From positions 1-64,000 of the IMG/VR virus record IMGVR_UViG_3300009506_000002: DNA of 64,000 nucleotides. The stretch is one strand, 5' to 3'. The notes under the pieces were generated by a model. It did not search any database, was not told the DNA's origin, and saw nothing but the letters and a program-made list of their open reading frames with translations. The stretch is from a virus. Both the position numbers and the translations under genes were made by a program. Below, in pieces: positions 41,537-50,549 of the stretch (position 1 is its first letter; every line of letters begins with the position of its first letter).

Positions 41537-42187
41537 TTACAGCTTGTTTACGAAGTCTTGGAAGGCTGCAAGCTGTGTTTCTTCCAAACGCGCCTTTGGT
41601 GTGCGCTTGATCAGCTTGTAGATCTTCTCAGCTTCTTGCTCAATCAACTTGCCATTGTCCCATACCCATTCATGGCCTTCCATGATGCCATTTACAAAGG
41701 CATCTGGCGCTGACGGGTCGGAAACAACGTCAACACAGACAAGGCGGAAGTCAGACTGAACCTCGTTAACGCCTCGACTGTTTTGTCTTACAGTACCAAG
41801 GCCACGCGATGAAACACCCATCTGGGTGCCGCCCTCGATCAAACCACGAACCAGGTTGCCCATTGGTGTGTTGAGAACGAGTGCCTTACCCACAAAGTTG
41901 TTGCCCTCTGATGTCAGCTCGACGATGCGATGGCTGGCGCGCTCAGGATTGACGACAGGGCTCTGTGGGTGATTGAGTTCTCCAAGAGCGCGATTCGTGC
42001 GCACATACTCGGTCACATAGCGATTGACCTGTGCTTCAAGAATCGATCTTGGGTAAATACGTCCGTTGCGGTTTCTCTGCTCTGCTTGCATGAAGATACC
42101 CTGCAGATACAGGTCCTTGCTACCGTTCTTGCCTTCTTCAATGTAGGCTCTGGTAGTATCTTCGAGATATTCGGTGATCAGTAGCAT
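41537..42187 (-). CDS. 21: Prohead protease gp21
   Basis: 216 residues (T4 212). Herpes-type serine protease motifs: NRNGRIYPRSILE, the catalytic His in GELNHPQSP and the Ser in MGVSSRGLG. Cleaves prohead core and capsid proteins during maturation. Confidence 0.95.
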   Translation of the reverse strand: MLLITEYLEDTTRAYIEEGKNGSKDLYLQGIFMQAEQRNRNGRIYPRSILEAQVNRYVTEYVRTNRALGELNHPQSPVVNPERASHRIVELTSEGNNFVGKALVLNTPMGNLVRGLIEGGTQMGVSSRGLGTVRQNSRGVNEVQSDFRLVCVDVVSDPSAPDAFVNGIMEGHEWVWDNGKLIEQEAEKIYKLIKRTPKARLEETQLAAFQDFVNKL

Positions 42188-42200
42188 TTCAATTTACTCC

Positions 42201-42452
42201 TTAGGAAGCTACGTAGACCACGTAGAGGCCTTTTCCGTTAGCCCACTTTGCAGCCTGTTTTGCAGCCTTTGCATAGGTATCGGTGATGATAACGTAATCC
42301 TCACCTTCGACAGCTTTTGACCAGTTTTCAATACCCCACTTCTCTTTGGTGAACATCCAACGTCCAGAGCCCTTTGGCTTTTTGCCGTGGGCTCCTTCGA
42401 ACGTTGACGTATCAACACGAGCAGCTTCCTTGAGCATGGTCAGGAATCTCAT
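42201..42452 (-). CDS. Small hypothetical protein in the prohead core position
   Basis: 83 residues, MRFLTMLKEAARVDTSTFEG; a Lys/Gly-rich middle and a short alpha/beta C-terminus. Located between gene 21 and the core protein gene, where T4 has gp67/gp68, but no similarity is seen. Overlaps the upstream gene by 1 nt. Confidence 0.65.
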   Translation of the reverse strand: MRFLTMLKEAARVDTSTFEGAHGKKPKGSGRWMFTKEKWGIENWSKAVEGEDYVIITDTYAKAAKQAAKWANGKGLYVVYVAS

Positions 42453-43138
42453 TAGATTCTCTTAACCTGTCTCTTACCGTATGCTGTCTGACCAATACGA
42501 GACTTGATCTTTGCACGCTTGCGCCATCTCTTGTAGTGAGAGGTCTTACGGAAGCGCTTCTGGCGAAGTTTGATGGTGGCCTTGTTCTTACGGTAGGCCT
42601 TCTGGTGTGCCAGCTTGTCAGCGGCGGCAGTGTGTACTCGCTTGCGTGATGAAGCAGCGACCTCGTCAAGGTCTTCCTCATTCATCTTCTTTTTGCGCTT
42701 GCCCTTGCAGACTTCGCAAAGCTCGAGTTCTTCACCCTCTTGCATCTTTTTCTTCTTGGTCTTGCAAACTTCACAGAGCTCAGACTCGTCTAGGCCCTCT
42801 TCCATTTCCATCTCGCCATCCATCTCATCTTCCGACTCATCGCTGTATGAGATCTCTTCATCGTCAAGTGCCGCAAAGAATGCGTCCAGCTTGTCTTCAT
42901 CGTCTTCGAGAATTTCAATGCTGGTTCCTTCGTCATCGAGCTTGTAGGCGATACCAACTTTGTTCGCGACCTGAATGACCTTGTGCATGTCTTCTTTCGC
43001 AAAGCTGATTTCTACCTCTGAGTCCGCCATGTCAGCAGCCATTTCGTCAATAGCTTGCTCTACCATCTCACAAAGCTCTTTGCTGGCTAGTTCGGTAAAC
43101 TTACCAGCGCTTTCGAGTACTTCTTTAGTCAGTTCCAT
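42452..43138 (-). CDS. Prohead core-type protein with twin CxxC knuckles
   Basis: 228 residues from ATG at 43138 (CAGGAG upstream). Acidic N-terminal half, then two repeats of ELCEVCK each followed by a Lys run, and a very basic C-terminus (RKNKATIKLRQKRFRKTSHYKRWRKRAKIKSR). It occupies the gp68 position between 67 and 21. The charge distribution suits an internal core protein bound to DNA or scaffold; zinc binding by the two CxxC pairs is inferred. Confidence 0.7.
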   Translation of the reverse strand: MELTKEVLESAGKFTELASKELCEMVEQAIDEMAADMADSEVEISFAKEDMHKVIQVANKVGIAYKLDDEGTSIEILEDDEDKLDAFFAALDDEEISYSDESEDEMDGEMEMEEGLDESELCEVCKTKKKKMQEGEELELCEVCKGKRKKKMNEEDLDEVAASSRKRVHTAAADKLAHQKAYRKNKATIKLRQKRFRKTSHYKRWRKRAKIKSRIGQTAYGKRQVKRI

Positions 43139-43274
43139 CTTCGTTTTCTCCTGATGGTTCACCGTTGGTCAAGCGCTCTCTTTCAGCATCGATTGCTTCC
43201 TCACGCTTTTGGTCAAGGAACTCGGTCACGCTTGAGGCGAAGTTAGACGGTGAGTTGAAATCTAAATCCTTCAT
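43125..43274 (-). CDS. 67: gp67-like small acidic prohead core protein (49 aa)
   Basis: ATG at 43274 follows GGAG, and the frame ends at TAA 43125, 14 nt inside the next gene. The product starts MKDLDFNSPSNFASSVTEFL and is acidic and helical (REEAIDAERERL). Position directly after gene 20 matches T4 gene 67. Similarity is by position and composition. Confidence 0.6.
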   Translation of the reverse strand: MKDLDFNSPSNFASSVTEFLDQKREEAIDAERERLTNGEPSGENEDGTD

Positions 43275-43286
43275 ATTGTGCTCCAA

Positions 43287-44864
43287 TTATTTATTTTCTT
43301 GATCGTTTTGGTTATCAGGCTCTACGATCTTGACTGGGGTAGGCGCTGGCTCACCGCCAGGTTGATCTTGCATATCAAAGTCACCCTCACCCTCACCAGG
43401 TTTGATCTTTCCGTCAGCCTTTTCCTGTTCGATGCGATCATTCACCTCTTTGATCTCATCATCGTTACGCTTCAATACCTGCTTGTGAACGTCCTCGATT
43501 GAGTAGTAACGTCCTACATACTGGTCAATTGTTGCCAGCAACTCGAGACGTCCACGCAAAATTTCATTCTCCTTCAGCTCTGTGAAGTGTGAGTCTGAAT
43601 TGAAACGGAACTGGATTGCTTCATTGATATCGAGCCAATCGTCCTCAGTGATGATATTCTTGAGGAGCAGTTGTGTCTTGAGTGCCTGACGGAACAGGCG
43701 CGAGAACTTCTTGCGCAGCTTGTCAATGAACTTCGAGAACTTGATCTCGTTACGCGAAATTTCCGCAGATACACCCATGTTGAACACTGCTTCGGTGTCG
43801 ATACGCGATGCTGGGATGCGGAGTGCTTTGTACAGCTTCTTGACGAAGTATAGGACATCATCCATGTCGCCCAATGAAGTAGCGCCTGGGAGTGTTGAAA
43901 CCTCAGTACCTCGGTTGCCTTCACGTCTTGGTAGCCAGATATCCTCAAGCATAGACATGATATGACGGTTGTCTTTGACTGTGCCAGTTGTGGCATCATA
44001 GACCATCTTGTTCTTATGCTTGTTGATGATGCTCTTCATGTACTGCTCTGCCTTTGTCTTTGGCAGGTTACCAGTATCGATGTAGAACACACGGCGCTCT
44101 GGCGCGCGCGAGATTCGGTAAATTACTAGCGAGTCTTCGAGTGCGACAAGCTGATTCAGTGGCTTGATCGCAGCGTCAAGGTATGAGATTACCTCTTTGC
44201 CTTCCGAGTCCATGAGTCCTGACGGAACATACAGGACGGCCTCTTTCGGAATCTTGACTGCTTCTTTTTTGACATAGTGCTTTGAGCCGGGATCGTTGTA
44301 AACGAAGTATTCCTCAACGCTCTTGACAATTTCGACTCCGCCTGGGCCCTTTTCCTTTTTGACATCGCGTACTTTCTTGATGAAGCGCGGATCGATGTAA
44401 CGTAGCTCTGCCACGCCATCCTTCTGGGCCTTCTTGTCGATGATAACGTGGTAGAAGATACGTCCGTCTACGTACCACTTGCGGAACAGGTCGTCTCCGA
44501 TCTCATTGAAATTGAGCAAGCGGAGAACTTCTTTGAACTCTTCGGAAATCTTTTTCTTGATGCTGGCTGAAACGTCTGCGTCATCTGAGAACATGATGTC
44601 AACAGGTGTCTCTTCAGCGTCAAACACGATGGCATCGTTGATGATTTCGTCTAGAGCGTCATCAACGTCCGAATTGGCGGCAGCCTTGCGATAAAGCTCG
44701 ATCTGCTCTTTCGTGTTCTTGTATGACGCATCGAAGTCGAAACCAATCGTGTTGGTTATTGCAACTTCTACAGCGCCATCTGTGTCTGTCGGAGGTACGA
44801 ATGAAGGAGAGAGCTTCTCATCCTTCTTCTTGCTTCCGATTTCGATGCTTCCAAAGAATTCCAT
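43287..44864 (-). CDS. 20: Portal protein gp20
   Basis: 525 residues (T4 524). DDALDEIINDAIVFD, RKWYVDGRIFYHVIID, EDSLVIYRISRAPERRVFYIDTGNLPKTKAEQYM and WLPRREGNRGTEVSTLPG are hallmark gp20 segments. The start codon is 5 nt after the TATAAATA box, with a terminator upstream and no Shine-Dalgarno site. Confidence 0.97.
   Translation of the reverse strand: MEFFGSIEIGSKKKDEKLSPSFVPPTDTDGAVEVAITNTIGFDFDASYKNTKEQIELYRKAAANSDVDDALDEIINDAIVFDAEETPVDIMFSDDADVSASIKKKISEEFKEVLRLLNFNEIGDDLFRKWYVDGRIFYHVIIDKKAQKDGVAELRYIDPRFIKKVRDVKKEKGPGGVEIVKSVEEYFVYNDPGSKHYVKKEAVKIPKEAVLYVPSGLMDSEGKEVISYLDAAIKPLNQLVALEDSLVIYRISRAPERRVFYIDTGNLPKTKAEQYMKSIINKHKNKMVYDATTGTVKDNRHIMSMLEDIWLPRREGNRGTEVSTLPGATSLGDMDDVLYFVKKLYKALRIPASRIDTEAVFNMGVSAEISRNEIKFSKFIDKLRKKFSRLFRQALKTQLLLKNIITEDDWLDINEAIQFRFNSDSHFTELKENEILRGRLELLATIDQYVGRYYSIEDVHKQVLKRNDDEIKEVNDRIEQEKADGKIKPGEGEGDFDMQDQPGGEPAPTPVKIVEPDNQNDQENK
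43288..43295 (-). promoter_or_regulatory. Possible late promoter AATAAATA for gene 67 region
   Basis: One mismatch to TATAAATA, overlapping the gene 20 stop codon; would give a short leader that retains the GGAG site of gene 67. Confidence 0.35.
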
Positions 44865-44869
44865 ATTTG

Positions 44870-44877
44870 TATTTATA
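44870..44877 (-). promoter_or_regulatory. Late promoter TATAAATA giving a leaderless portal mRNA
   Basis: Minus strand TATAAATA-CAAAT-ATG; predicted +1 is the A of the gene 20 start codon. Confidence 0.85.
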
Positions 44878-44880
44878 GAA

Positions 44881-44911
44881 GAAAGAAGGGGCTAGTTGAA
44901 AACCAGCCCCT
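44881..44911 (-). terminator. Intrinsic terminator after gene 19
   Basis: Minus strand GGGGCT-GGTTTTCAACT-AGCCCC, with inner GTT/AAC pairs, followed by TTCTTTCTTC. It separates the tail tube gene from the portal promoter. Confidence 0.75.
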
Positions 44912-44922
44912 ATGTTTCCAGA

Positions 44923-45417
44923 TTACTGAATTCGAGTCCAGTAGTCGTATGCGATAGTCACAGAGTATTCCATGACCGTGTCGTTTGAATCAAACGCCAA
45001 CTCTACTGAACCGATTTCTTGTGGGAAGCAGCCAACCAGCTTGTATGAAGCAATGACCGATTCGTCATTGCCAAGCTGCTCTACGATCATGTCGTACTTG
45101 TAATCCTCTGCCGCAGCAGGTCCTACGTTCAGAACGTGATCATTGATTGAGTTTGACCAATCCTCGAGTTGCTTGCGGATGGTGAATGTCTCGTCCTGCT
45201 GAATGGTAAGTGTCCACTCGACGAATACACGGTCACCAGCGATCTTGATCTTGCGACCAAGATATGGCACTTCGATGATTCCAAGCTGTGAAGAAGGAAG
45301 CTGGGCGCCTTTTGCAAGGAACTGCAACTTACGATCTAGTACAGCAGGAGCAGATACTCGGAACAGCGTAGGGCGAGCAAATTGTGCGACTTCTGCTTTG
45401 AAATTGTCAACTGACAT
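44923..45417 (-). CDS. 19: Tail tube protein gp19
   Basis: 164 residues (T4 163). RPTLFRVSAPAVLDRKLQFLAKGAQLPSSQLGIIEVPYLGRKIKIAGDRVFVEWTLTI is the gp19 pattern; the C-terminus YSVTIAYDYWTRI also fits. AAGGAG precedes the ATG. Confidence 0.95.
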   Translation of the reverse strand: MSVDNFKAEVAQFARPTLFRVSAPAVLDRKLQFLAKGAQLPSSQLGIIEVPYLGRKIKIAGDRVFVEWTLTIQQDETFTIRKQLEDWSNSINDHVLNVGPAAAEDYKYDMIVEQLGNDESVIASYKLVGCFPQEIGSVELAFDSNDTVMEYSVTIAYDYWTRIQ

Positions 45418-45428
45418 TTACTTACTCC

Positions 45429-47015
45429 TTATCCGATTACTTCTTCAAACTGTACAGCGGTCTTGACAGCCACGAAGTTGAGGTAGATGTAGTTGATTGA
45501 ACGAGCAGGCTTGATGTAGATATCACCAACGAACTCGTTTCTGTCAATCACTTCACCTGTGTTGTTTGTTTCGTCACATACAACACGGAAGTCGTAGATA
45601 CCACGACGACCCTGAACTTCACGCAGGAATGGCTCAACCATCTGAACGAAGCGGTTACGTGTGAACGAGTCATTGAACTCGAACAGTGTGTACTTCGCAG
45701 CGGTTGCAATTGCCTTCTCAAGGACAATGAACAAACGACGCACATTGATGCGATCGAATGCGCTTGGCTTGGTCTGCATGGTCTTGTCACCATACAGAAC
45801 TGTTCCTTCACCTGAGAACGCAACAACTGGGTTGATGCCTCTCTTGTAAAGCTCGTCGCGCTGTGCCTTGTTCGGGTTGAACGCCAGCTTGACAACGTTC
45901 TTGATCTGACCACGGTTGAATCCACCCGGAGACCACCATGCGTCTGCCACGTTGTCGGTACGAGCACACAGACCAGCAATGTCGCCGTTCAACGGTACCC
46001 AACGGTAGACGTCGTTATAGCGGTCGTACTGGTATTTGTAGTTGCCGTCCATTACACCGTAGCTTGAAGAGAAGTTGTAGTCGCCAGTGTCACGCAGAGT
46101 AGCAAGCTCCCCTTCAGGTGTAGTTGCTGGGTTGACGACGTCAGCCTGATCAGGCGAAACGAACGCCACGCAGTCCTTACGTACTTCGGCGATGCTCTGC
46201 ACGATGTACGCACCGGTTGCAGTTGGTGAGCCACCCTGCATAATCAGGTTGACATCGATCGATTCTGCATCCAGGAACAGGTCAAAGCCAGTGCGGTAAT
46301 CTGCGTCGACCAGAGCAGCGCCGTCAGCGCCAGAGCTCAAGGTGTAGACGACAGGAGAACCTGCGTTGTCAGTGACCAGTGCAGCAGAATTGATACACCA
46401 GACGTACTTCGATGCTCTTGCGAGGTAGTCTTCGCAGTATTTTGTGTCTCCCTGGAAGTTCTTTGTGCCAGCAGTCTTGTCTACGATGTGTGTTTCAACA
46501 ATCGTACCTGCTTTCAGAACTACCACGAAGAATTCTGTACCTGTAGGCGCATAGTCAAACTGTCCTTCGTAAGTCCAGCCTACGAAGTTGTTGACGTCTG
46601 CGACATGAACCACGATATCGTTGCCTTCCACGCCTGGGTACTTGGCGATGAACGCATCAGTCGCCGCGGTCTGCAGGGTTGGTAGCTGGGCTTCGTAGTC
46701 TGCAAAATTCTTGATTAGTACGCCAGTGCCTGAATCCGCAGCGTTGAGAGCTCCGGCGCCTACGACACGAACGAGTTTAGCGTTTCGTGAGTAAGACAGG
46801 AAGTTAGCGATAGTGAACCAATCCTTGTAATTTGCATCAGTAGGGCCGTAGAAACGGGTGACAATATCAGCTTCTCGAGCCAATAGAGTTACTTCTTCGA
46901 CCGGACCCCATGAGAATGCGCCAGCCATAGCACCAATAGAAGTTGCTACTGCAGGAACAGATGTGGTTAGATCTTGTTCATTTACATCTACAATAGCAGA
47001 CAATGAGAATCCCAT
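45429..47015 (-). CDS. 18: Tail sheath protein gp18
   Basis: 528 residues (T4 659). GAMAGAFSWGPVEEVTLLARE near the N-terminus, VNLIMQGG in the middle, and WWSPGGFNRGQIKNVVKLAFNPNKAQRDELYKRGINPVVAF with FRVVCDETNN at the C-terminus are standard contractile-sheath features. The missing length maps to the outer, non-conserved domains. Confidence 0.96.
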   Translation of the reverse strand: MGFSLSAIVDVNEQDLTTSVPAVATSIGAMAGAFSWGPVEEVTLLAREADIVTRFYGPTDANYKDWFTIANFLSYSRNAKLVRVVGAGALNAADSGTGVLIKNFADYEAQLPTLQTAATDAFIAKYPGVEGNDIVVHVADVNNFVGWTYEGQFDYAPTGTEFFVVVLKAGTIVETHIVDKTAGTKNFQGDTKYCEDYLARASKYVWCINSAALVTDNAGSPVVYTLSSGADGAALVDADYRTGFDLFLDAESIDVNLIMQGGSPTATGAYIVQSIAEVRKDCVAFVSPDQADVVNPATTPEGELATLRDTGDYNFSSSYGVMDGNYKYQYDRYNDVYRWVPLNGDIAGLCARTDNVADAWWSPGGFNRGQIKNVVKLAFNPNKAQRDELYKRGINPVVAFSGEGTVLYGDKTMQTKPSAFDRINVRRLFIVLEKAIATAAKYTLFEFNDSFTRNRFVQMVEPFLREVQGRRGIYDFRVVCDETNNTGEVIDRNEFVGDIYIKPARSINYIYLNFVAVKTAVQFEEVIG

Positions 47016-47061
47016 GTTATTAACTCCTTATTTATTTGCCGTATGACATCTATATTTGTAT

Positions 47062-47069
47062 TATTTATT
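47062..47069 (-). promoter_or_regulatory. Possible late promoter AATAAATA for gene 18
   Basis: One mismatch to TATAAATA, 47 nt upstream of the gene 18 ATG. A second AATAAATA at 47029 would remove the ribosome-binding site and is less likely. Confidence 0.4.
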
Positions 47070-47085
47070 AAAGTCCGTCTTTCAT

Positions 47086-48672
47086 TTAAGCAGACGACCA
47101 GACCAGTCCGTCAGTATCAACCTCATAATGAGGTTCGTCGGAATCTAGTCCATCCTCGATGAAGCCGAATGGTGAAAGATCCTCTTCAATTTGTTGCAAT
47201 TCGTTGGCGAAAATCATCTGGCTAAGGTTGAAGCCAGCACGGAGTTCGTCAAAGAACGTGCGTGTGGTGAGCCATGCAAAAAGAACAAGCGTCATTACAA
47301 GGTCGTCGTGGAATCCAACGTCCGCCTCGTATGACGTTCCCTTCTGAATGAATCCGCCAAGCTCGAGGATTGTGTTCTTGTCTTTGATGATCAGTTTCGA
47401 GTTCTCGAGCAAATCTCGAAGTGTTGAACATCCAAGCGCTTTAACAGACTTGGTTGTTCGTATTCCAAGTGAATATTTCTTGTCCCCACCAATAGAAACA
47501 AGATTTTCGTACTCGTATTCATAGTTAAGGATATTGACAACTTGCTCGCCAATGTCATTCGTTTCTACCAGTACGTAGGCATCATTGTACTTCTTACCTA
47601 CTTCGTTGATGACCTTAGGGTAGATCAATGGTGAAATAAGGCTGTCGTAGAATGTTGCAACTTGCACAAACGGGTACTCTGTGACATCTATCACAGAGAA
47701 CGCTGAATTGTCTAATCCCTTACCGCGTGAAGTGTCAACAACCAAACAGTAAGAATGTCCTAGGATAGGATTAATGTAGGTGCGTAGATTGCCATCGCGC
47801 AGCTTGTATTCTGGTTCTTCGACAAGCATCTTGCGCAGGTAGCCTGATGAGATCAGCGTATTAGCTGAACCCAAGAAGTGGTTTTCGTGTTCCTGCAGGA
47901 ATGCTTCGTACGAGGTGTTCGCAATTGTTTCAGTGCGCCACTCCTCATCTCGTCCGGGTACGTCGCGCCAGTTAACCTCAAACGGGTGGAATGAACTCTT
48001 GCCATTGATGGCATCCTGCCACATTCGGTAGTAGTGGTTCATGCCGTTAGCAGTTGACACTAGAACGATTCGTGATGTCTTACCTGACGCAATTGTCGGA
48101 TAGGTTGAAGCGTAGAACTCCTCCCAGATGTCAAGGAACGCGCACTCATCCACGAATAGATAAGCAACTGGCAAACCACGAATTGAGTCTGTTGACGTAC
48201 CAGCGGTGATTATCTTTGAGCCGTTCTCAAGTTCAATTGATCCTTTGTTCCACTCGATTACGCCCTGTTGCAGCCAGTACGGCAGGTTCTCGTAGGCCAT
48301 TTGGATACGAGACAAGATTTCGCGCGCGGTTGCACCCTTGTTAGCAAGGATTGCGCATGTCTTGTGATCATTGAAGAGGATATAGTGGAGCATATCCACA
48401 GTGATCGTGGTTGTTTTACCAGACTGACGAGACTGCAAGATGATATTGAAGCGATGGTCGCCCAAGTGTTGCAGCAGGTTCTTCTGATATTCATAGAGCG
48501 GAATGTTGATCAGTCCGTGGTCGACGTGGACGATCTTCATGTACTTCTCTGCGAAATACACCTTATCATTCATGCAGCGCTCGTACTCGAGCACCTGCTC
48601 TTTTGTGAAGTTGATTTTCTGACCAGCGCGCTTTAGGTTAGGATTGCCTAGGTAGGTCTGGTAGACAGTCAT
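47086..48672 (-). CDS. 17: Terminase large subunit gp17
   Basis: 528 residues (T4 610). ATPase: Walker A LQSRQSGKTTT, Walker B YLFVDECAFLD, coupling STANGMNHYY. Nuclease: VVDTSRGKGLDNSAFSVIDV and the late DDLVMTLVLFAW. Packages DNA through gp20. Starts by overlap with gene 16 (TAATG). Confidence 0.97.
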   Translation of the reverse strand: MTVYQTYLGNPNLKRAGQKINFTKEQVLEYERCMNDKVYFAEKYMKIVHVDHGLINIPLYEYQKNLLQHLGDHRFNIILQSRQSGKTTTITVDMLHYILFNDHKTCAILANKGATAREILSRIQMAYENLPYWLQQGVIEWNKGSIELENGSKIITAGTSTDSIRGLPVAYLFVDECAFLDIWEEFYASTYPTIASGKTSRIVLVSTANGMNHYYRMWQDAINGKSSFHPFEVNWRDVPGRDEEWRTETIANTSYEAFLQEHENHFLGSANTLISSGYLRKMLVEEPEYKLRDGNLRTYINPILGHSYCLVVDTSRGKGLDNSAFSVIDVTEYPFVQVATFYDSLISPLIYPKVINEVGKKYNDAYVLVETNDIGEQVVNILNYEYEYENLVSIGGDKKYSLGIRTTKSVKALGCSTLRDLLENSKLIIKDKNTILELGGFIQKGTSYEADVGFHDDLVMTLVLFAWLTTRTFFDELRAGFNLSQMIFANELQQIEEDLSPFGFIEDGLDSDEPHYEVDTDGLVWSSA

Positions 48673-49118
48673 TAGTTACTCTTCAGCTCTTTGATTGTCT
48701 TACGCAGATCCTCGGTAGTCCCAACGTGGATGTGGTTGTGCTGCTCTTTCGGCGCATTAGGGTCCGAGTTCTTTTCAGAATCAATCTTGGCAGCTTTGCT
48801 TGACAATTCAAGTAGGTCTTGTGATAGTTCAGACATCTGCTTCAAGATATTGGCAGCAACCTCAAGCGCGCGCGGGTGCTTTGATTCTTGAGCGACGAGA
48901 ATCGCATCATTCAGCACTTGACCACCCTTCTCGATCAAATCGTGAAGAGTGCCGCGTGCGTAGTTGTAATCGTCAGTGATGTCCTGATCTGTAGGTCGAA
49001 GCGTACCCTTCTGTCTCTTGTGCATCTGCTTGAGAGCAGGCTTTGCGTCCTTCACTTCAACAAGGAAAGAATCGGAGATTTCAAGTGCTTCTACAATTGC
49101 TTCATCTGTACCAGACAT
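48672..49118 (-). CDS. 16: Terminase small subunit gp16
   Basis: 148 residues (T4 164). Helical: DYNYARGTLHDLIEKGGQVLNDAILVAQESKHPRALEVAANILKQM is the family signature (YARxxL..LI..G...L...). Recognises DNA for packaging with gp17. Confidence 0.92.
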   Translation of the reverse strand: MSGTDEAIVEALEISDSFLVEVKDAKPALKQMHKRQKGTLRPTDQDITDDYNYARGTLHDLIEKGGQVLNDAILVAQESKHPRALEVAANILKQMSELSQDLLELSSKAAKIDSEKNSDPNAPKEQHNHIHVGTTEDLRKTIKELKSN

Positions 49119-49135
49119 AGTTTAATATGTAGCGT

Positions 49136-49915
49136 TTATCCTAATTGCGATGGGTCGATTGTGATGACAGTTACCGGAGTCCAGATGTCCTCTTTGTTAG
49201 CTGCCAGCGGATCAACCTGAACATTGATGTCTTCGAGCAGGTTGGTCATCGAAGGATCATTGTACATATTGACAATCGCAGTTTTAATCGGCTTGCTATC
49301 CACTGTACGGTGGTAGATGTAGCCTTTGGCAACAATGTCAAACGACCAAGAGATGAGACGATTCTTTACAAATCCGTCTTGGTAGTTGTCATCCTTTACC
49401 ACGTTTGAAATTGAGATCGGAACGTCCTGAGTTACCAGCGCGCCATTCTCATCAATCATCTTGATGACGAGGTTATAGCTCGGCGCGAAGTATGGAAGAA
49501 TCTGTTCCATCATCTGCAGACCATCCTCTACACGGTTTGAGTAGACGGATAGGTTGAACATGAAATTATACGGAATCGGCTGGTACATCTGCGTGCGCAG
49601 TGTTGAACCAGTAGCCGAAGGCATGTTGATTTTCTGTGTCGTATTAAGCTGGCGAGTCGGATCGTACACAGGACCCTCAAAGTCAAACGACATTCTTGGT
49701 AGCGTTTTCTGAACCCAGTCTTCAGTCATACCACCTACGTCATCGCGCAGCTTTGACCAGTAACCTGTTCGTGGCGCAAACGCCAGCGGGACCTTGATGT
49801 CTTTGATCAGTGTACCCACGGCATCCTTCTGCAAGACGTGGACATCGTTGAACAGTGTGCCGATTGCAACTGTCAGCTTTCTGATGGTTTCATGATAGAA
49901 CGGTGTTCCGAGCAT
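49136..49915 (-). CDS. 15: Tail terminator / sheath stabiliser gp15
   Basis: 259 residues (T4 272). NLSVYSNRVEDGLQMMEQILPYFAPSYNL matches the T4 gp15 segment around EQILPYF; the N-terminal FYHETIRKLTVAIGTLF and PRTGYWSKL also align in order. Caps the tail after sheath assembly. Confidence 0.9.
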   Translation of the reverse strand: MLGTPFYHETIRKLTVAIGTLFNDVHVLQKDAVGTLIKDIKVPLAFAPRTGYWSKLRDDVGGMTEDWVQKTLPRMSFDFEGPVYDPTRQLNTTQKINMPSATGSTLRTQMYQPIPYNFMFNLSVYSNRVEDGLQMMEQILPYFAPSYNLVIKMIDENGALVTQDVPISISNVVKDDNYQDGFVKNRLISWSFDIVAKGYIYHRTVDSKPIKTAIVNMYNDPSMTNLLEDINVQVDPLAANKEDIWTPVTVITIDPSQLG

Positions 49916-49925
49916 TTATTTCACC

Positions 49926-50546
49926 TTATGGTTGACCAAATGGATTACTCTCACTAAAGTCGAGAATTGTGATAGCCTCATTCTCAATATTTACGTTGTC
50001 AGCATACGGATCAAGAGCGTCAAGATTTGTCTCGACATCGTCAACGGCAGGAATGCCAGTATTGAGTCTCTCGCCAGAGTAGTCAAACAGCTCGCATCTC
50101 AAGCGATATGTAGGTAGCGTTCCGTTAGGGTAGAACTGATTTTCGTGCTCTACGAATTTGATTTCAAACAGTGAGCCAGACAGCGGGAAGTGAATAAGGT
50201 CACCTTCAAGTGGCTTCGACATACCAGTGGCCTCAACAAAGCGCTCTCTTGAAACTGCCAGCTCCACTTGGTCGTTGATGCTGAAACCGAAGTTCATCAG
50301 CATATCGCCATCGCCCTCAAAGCCATCGAATGACTCGATGTACATTTCAAGCGGATAGTTGCTCTCGAATGATGAGATTATATCCTCATGAAAGAGCGTG
50401 TCTTCCTTTTGCAGTGTACGAGGTAGGTAGTTGCACTCAATACCAAACATCTGGATTGACTCGGTCACCCATCCTTGCACAAGGGCACGCTCGTTGGCAT
50501 TGCCAGCGTCTTGGCCGTGTAGCTTGAAATATGGATTAACAGCCAT
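49926..50546 (-). CDS. 14: Neck protein gp14
   Basis: 206 residues (T4 256). LVQGWVTESIQMFGIECNYLPR and the FEIKFVEHENQFYPNGTLPTYRLRCELFDYSGE segment are typical. It joins head and tail with gp13. The end FSESNPFG is also conserved. Confidence 0.9.
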   Translation of the reverse strand: MAVNPYFKLHGQDAGNANERALVQGWVTESIQMFGIECNYLPRTLQKEDTLFHEDIISSFESNYPLEMYIESFDGFEGDGDMLMNFGFSINDQVELAVSRERFVEATGMSKPLEGDLIHFPLSGSLFEIKFVEHENQFYPNGTLPTYRLRCELFDYSGERLNTGIPAVDDVETNLDALDPYADNVNIENEAITILDFSESNPFGQP

Positions 50547-50549
50547 CTA

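Noticed and set aside
47029-47036. AATAAATA box directly before the gene 18 ribosome-binding site
   Set aside because: A transcript starting from it would lack the Shine-Dalgarno site; the copy at 47062 is a better candidate.
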